Shown in pieces: positions 63,147-64,000 of a stretch of 64,000 nucleotides of DNA (position 1 is its first letter; the number at the start of each line of letters is the position of its first letter). The notes under the pieces were generated by a model, which had not been told where the DNA came from, searched no databases, and was given only the letters and a program-made list of their open reading frames with translations. A program made the position numbers and the translations under genes. Source of the DNA: Blastococcus sp. PRF04-17 (lineage in GTDB: Bacteria; Actinomycetota; Actinomycetes; Mycobacteriales; Geodermatophilaceae); NCBI RefSeq assembly GCF_023016265.1, contig NZ_CP095412.1, positions 2,790,001-2,854,000 of the forward strand, written 5' to 3'.

Positions 63147-64000
63147 CGAGCTCGGTCCGCACGGTCGACCCGCGCACCGATCCGGCCTGGCGAGCCCTCG
63201 CCACCGGACCGGGCGGGAGCCTGTTCACGTCACCCCCGTGGATCACCGCCGTCTGCGACACCTACGGCTTCACCCCCGACGCCCGTGTGCTCATCGGTGC
63301 CGACGGCCGGGCCGAGGCGGGTCTGGCCTGGACCGACGTCAGGGACCTGCGCGGCGAGCGGCGCCTGGCGCTGCCCTTCTGCGACCGGGCGGACCCCGTC
63401 GTCGCCGACCTCGACCAGTGGAGGGCGGTGTCGGCCGACGCGCTGGCCGGGGACCTGCCCTTCACCCTCCGCGCGCTGGCCGGTTCCCCCGCCGCCGCCG
63501 ATCCCCGGTTCACCGTGACCGGGGAGGCGGCCTGGCACCGCACCTCGTTGCAGGCCGCCCCCGACAACCTGTTCCGCTCCTTCCGACCGGAGACCCGCCG
63601 CAACATCGCCAAGGCCGAGCGCTCCGGGGTCGAGGTGGTGCTCAGCGCCGACGCCGACGCGGTCGCCGTCATGCACGGCCTGCACGTGGGCCTGCGCAAG
63701 CGCAAGTACCGCCTGCTGGCCCAGCCGCAGGAGCTCTTCGACCGGATCCACAGGCCTTCGCCCCCGACGACGGCGTCCGCACCGCCCTGGCGCTGGTCGA
63801 CGGGGTGCCCGTCGCCGGGGCGCTGTACCTGGTGTGGCAGGACACCGTCTACTACAAGTTCGGGGCCTCGCAGGCCGAGCACCTGCACCTGCGACCCAAC
63901 GACGCCCTGCACTGGGCGCTGATCCAGTGGGCCGCCGGACGTGGTCTGCGGTGGCTGGACTGGGGGCTGTCCGACCTCGACCAGCCGGGGCTGGTGGCCT
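63143..64000 (+). CDS. FemAB-like GNAT acyltransferase, 3' truncated by window (single-base frameshift)
   Basis: A partial protein of at least 286 residues. GTG 63143 overlaps the sugar transferase stop by 4 bases. The first 205 residues include SLFTSPPWITAVCDTYGF and FRSFRPETRRNIAKAERSGV, typical of FemAB/GNAT proteins of exopolysaccharide clusters. The frame breaks near 63750: after ELFDRIH one missing base (CACCAGG or CACGAGG expected) would continue AFAPDDGVRTALALVDGVPV and GALYLVWQDTVYYKFGAS, the GNAT cofactor region. The end lies outside the window. Role: modification of the glycan or transfer of an amino acid or acyl group. Confidence 0.75.

Overview
The window is very GC-rich, densely packed DNA with frequent GTG and TTG starts, many 4-base start/stop overlaps, and typical actinobacterial families (DUF2630, DUF4032, CGNR zinc finger, PucR, PAP2-diacylglycerol kinase fusion). 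A flagellin gene together with this content suggests a motile Geodermatophilaceae-like actinobacterium (Blastococcus, Geodermatophilus or Modestobacter). That assignment is inference, not a database result.

Layout. 1-2.6 kb: start of a methyltransferase-like gene, prephenate dehydrogenase, DUF2630, PucR regulator. 2.7-8.0 kb: complete branched-chain amino acid (Liv-type) ABC transporter operon closed by a strong hairpin. 8.1-10.9 kb: UDP-glucuronate decarboxylase-like SDR (frameshifted) and a membrane-anchored VWA protein. 10.9-18.7 kb (minus): a tightly coupled seven-gene operon for ADP-heptose synthesis (GmhA, GmhB domain, HldE) with four other glycosyltransferases, including a GT2-GmhB fusion. 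18.7-25.1 kb: MarR, secreted protein, FMN hydroxy-acid oxidase, SufS-like enzyme, GGDEF-EAL protein. 25.2-35.0 kb: maltose/maltodextrin regulon (two GH13 enzymes, ABC importer, LacI regulator) with two related operator candidates. 35.2-44.3 kb: tandem DUF4032 paralogues, class A penicillin-binding protein with a PEPT tail, tRNA-Arg and tRNA-Ser, MFS protein, CGNR protein, PAP2-DAG kinase. 44.5-50.1 kb: Pro/Ala-rich secreted protein, a decayed glycosylphosphotransferase, small proteins, flagellin, DoxX, PHP phosphoesterase.

50.2-61.1 kb is the most unusual part: a two-sided island resembling a nucleotide-centred conflict or immunity system. A plus-strand operon encodes a patatin phospholipase with an N-terminal helical-repeat module, a pentapeptide-repeat protein with a Rossmann-like C-terminus, two SLATT-type (DUF4231) membrane proteins, and a deoxyribosyltransferase-like domain fused to a TRAFs-binding/TPR region like that of animal ASK kinases. 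A convergent minus-strand operon encodes a TIR-WD40 membrane protein, a TIR-NUC (beta-beta-alpha metal nuclease) fusion and a TIR-deoxyribosyltransferase-like protein. All three TIR domains keep the WVxxE glutamate of NAD-cleaving TIRs. A plausible model is infection sensing, TIR-made nucleotide signal or NAD depletion, then membrane and DNA attack. 61.4-64 kb begins an exopolysaccharide cluster (Gfo/Idh/MocA oxidoreductase, sugar transferase, FemAB-like GNAT) that runs off the end.

Caution on quality: nine otherwise intact genes each carry a single-base frameshift, mostly in short G or C runs. This looks more like consensus error than gene decay, so affected genes are annotated as one disrupted CDS each.
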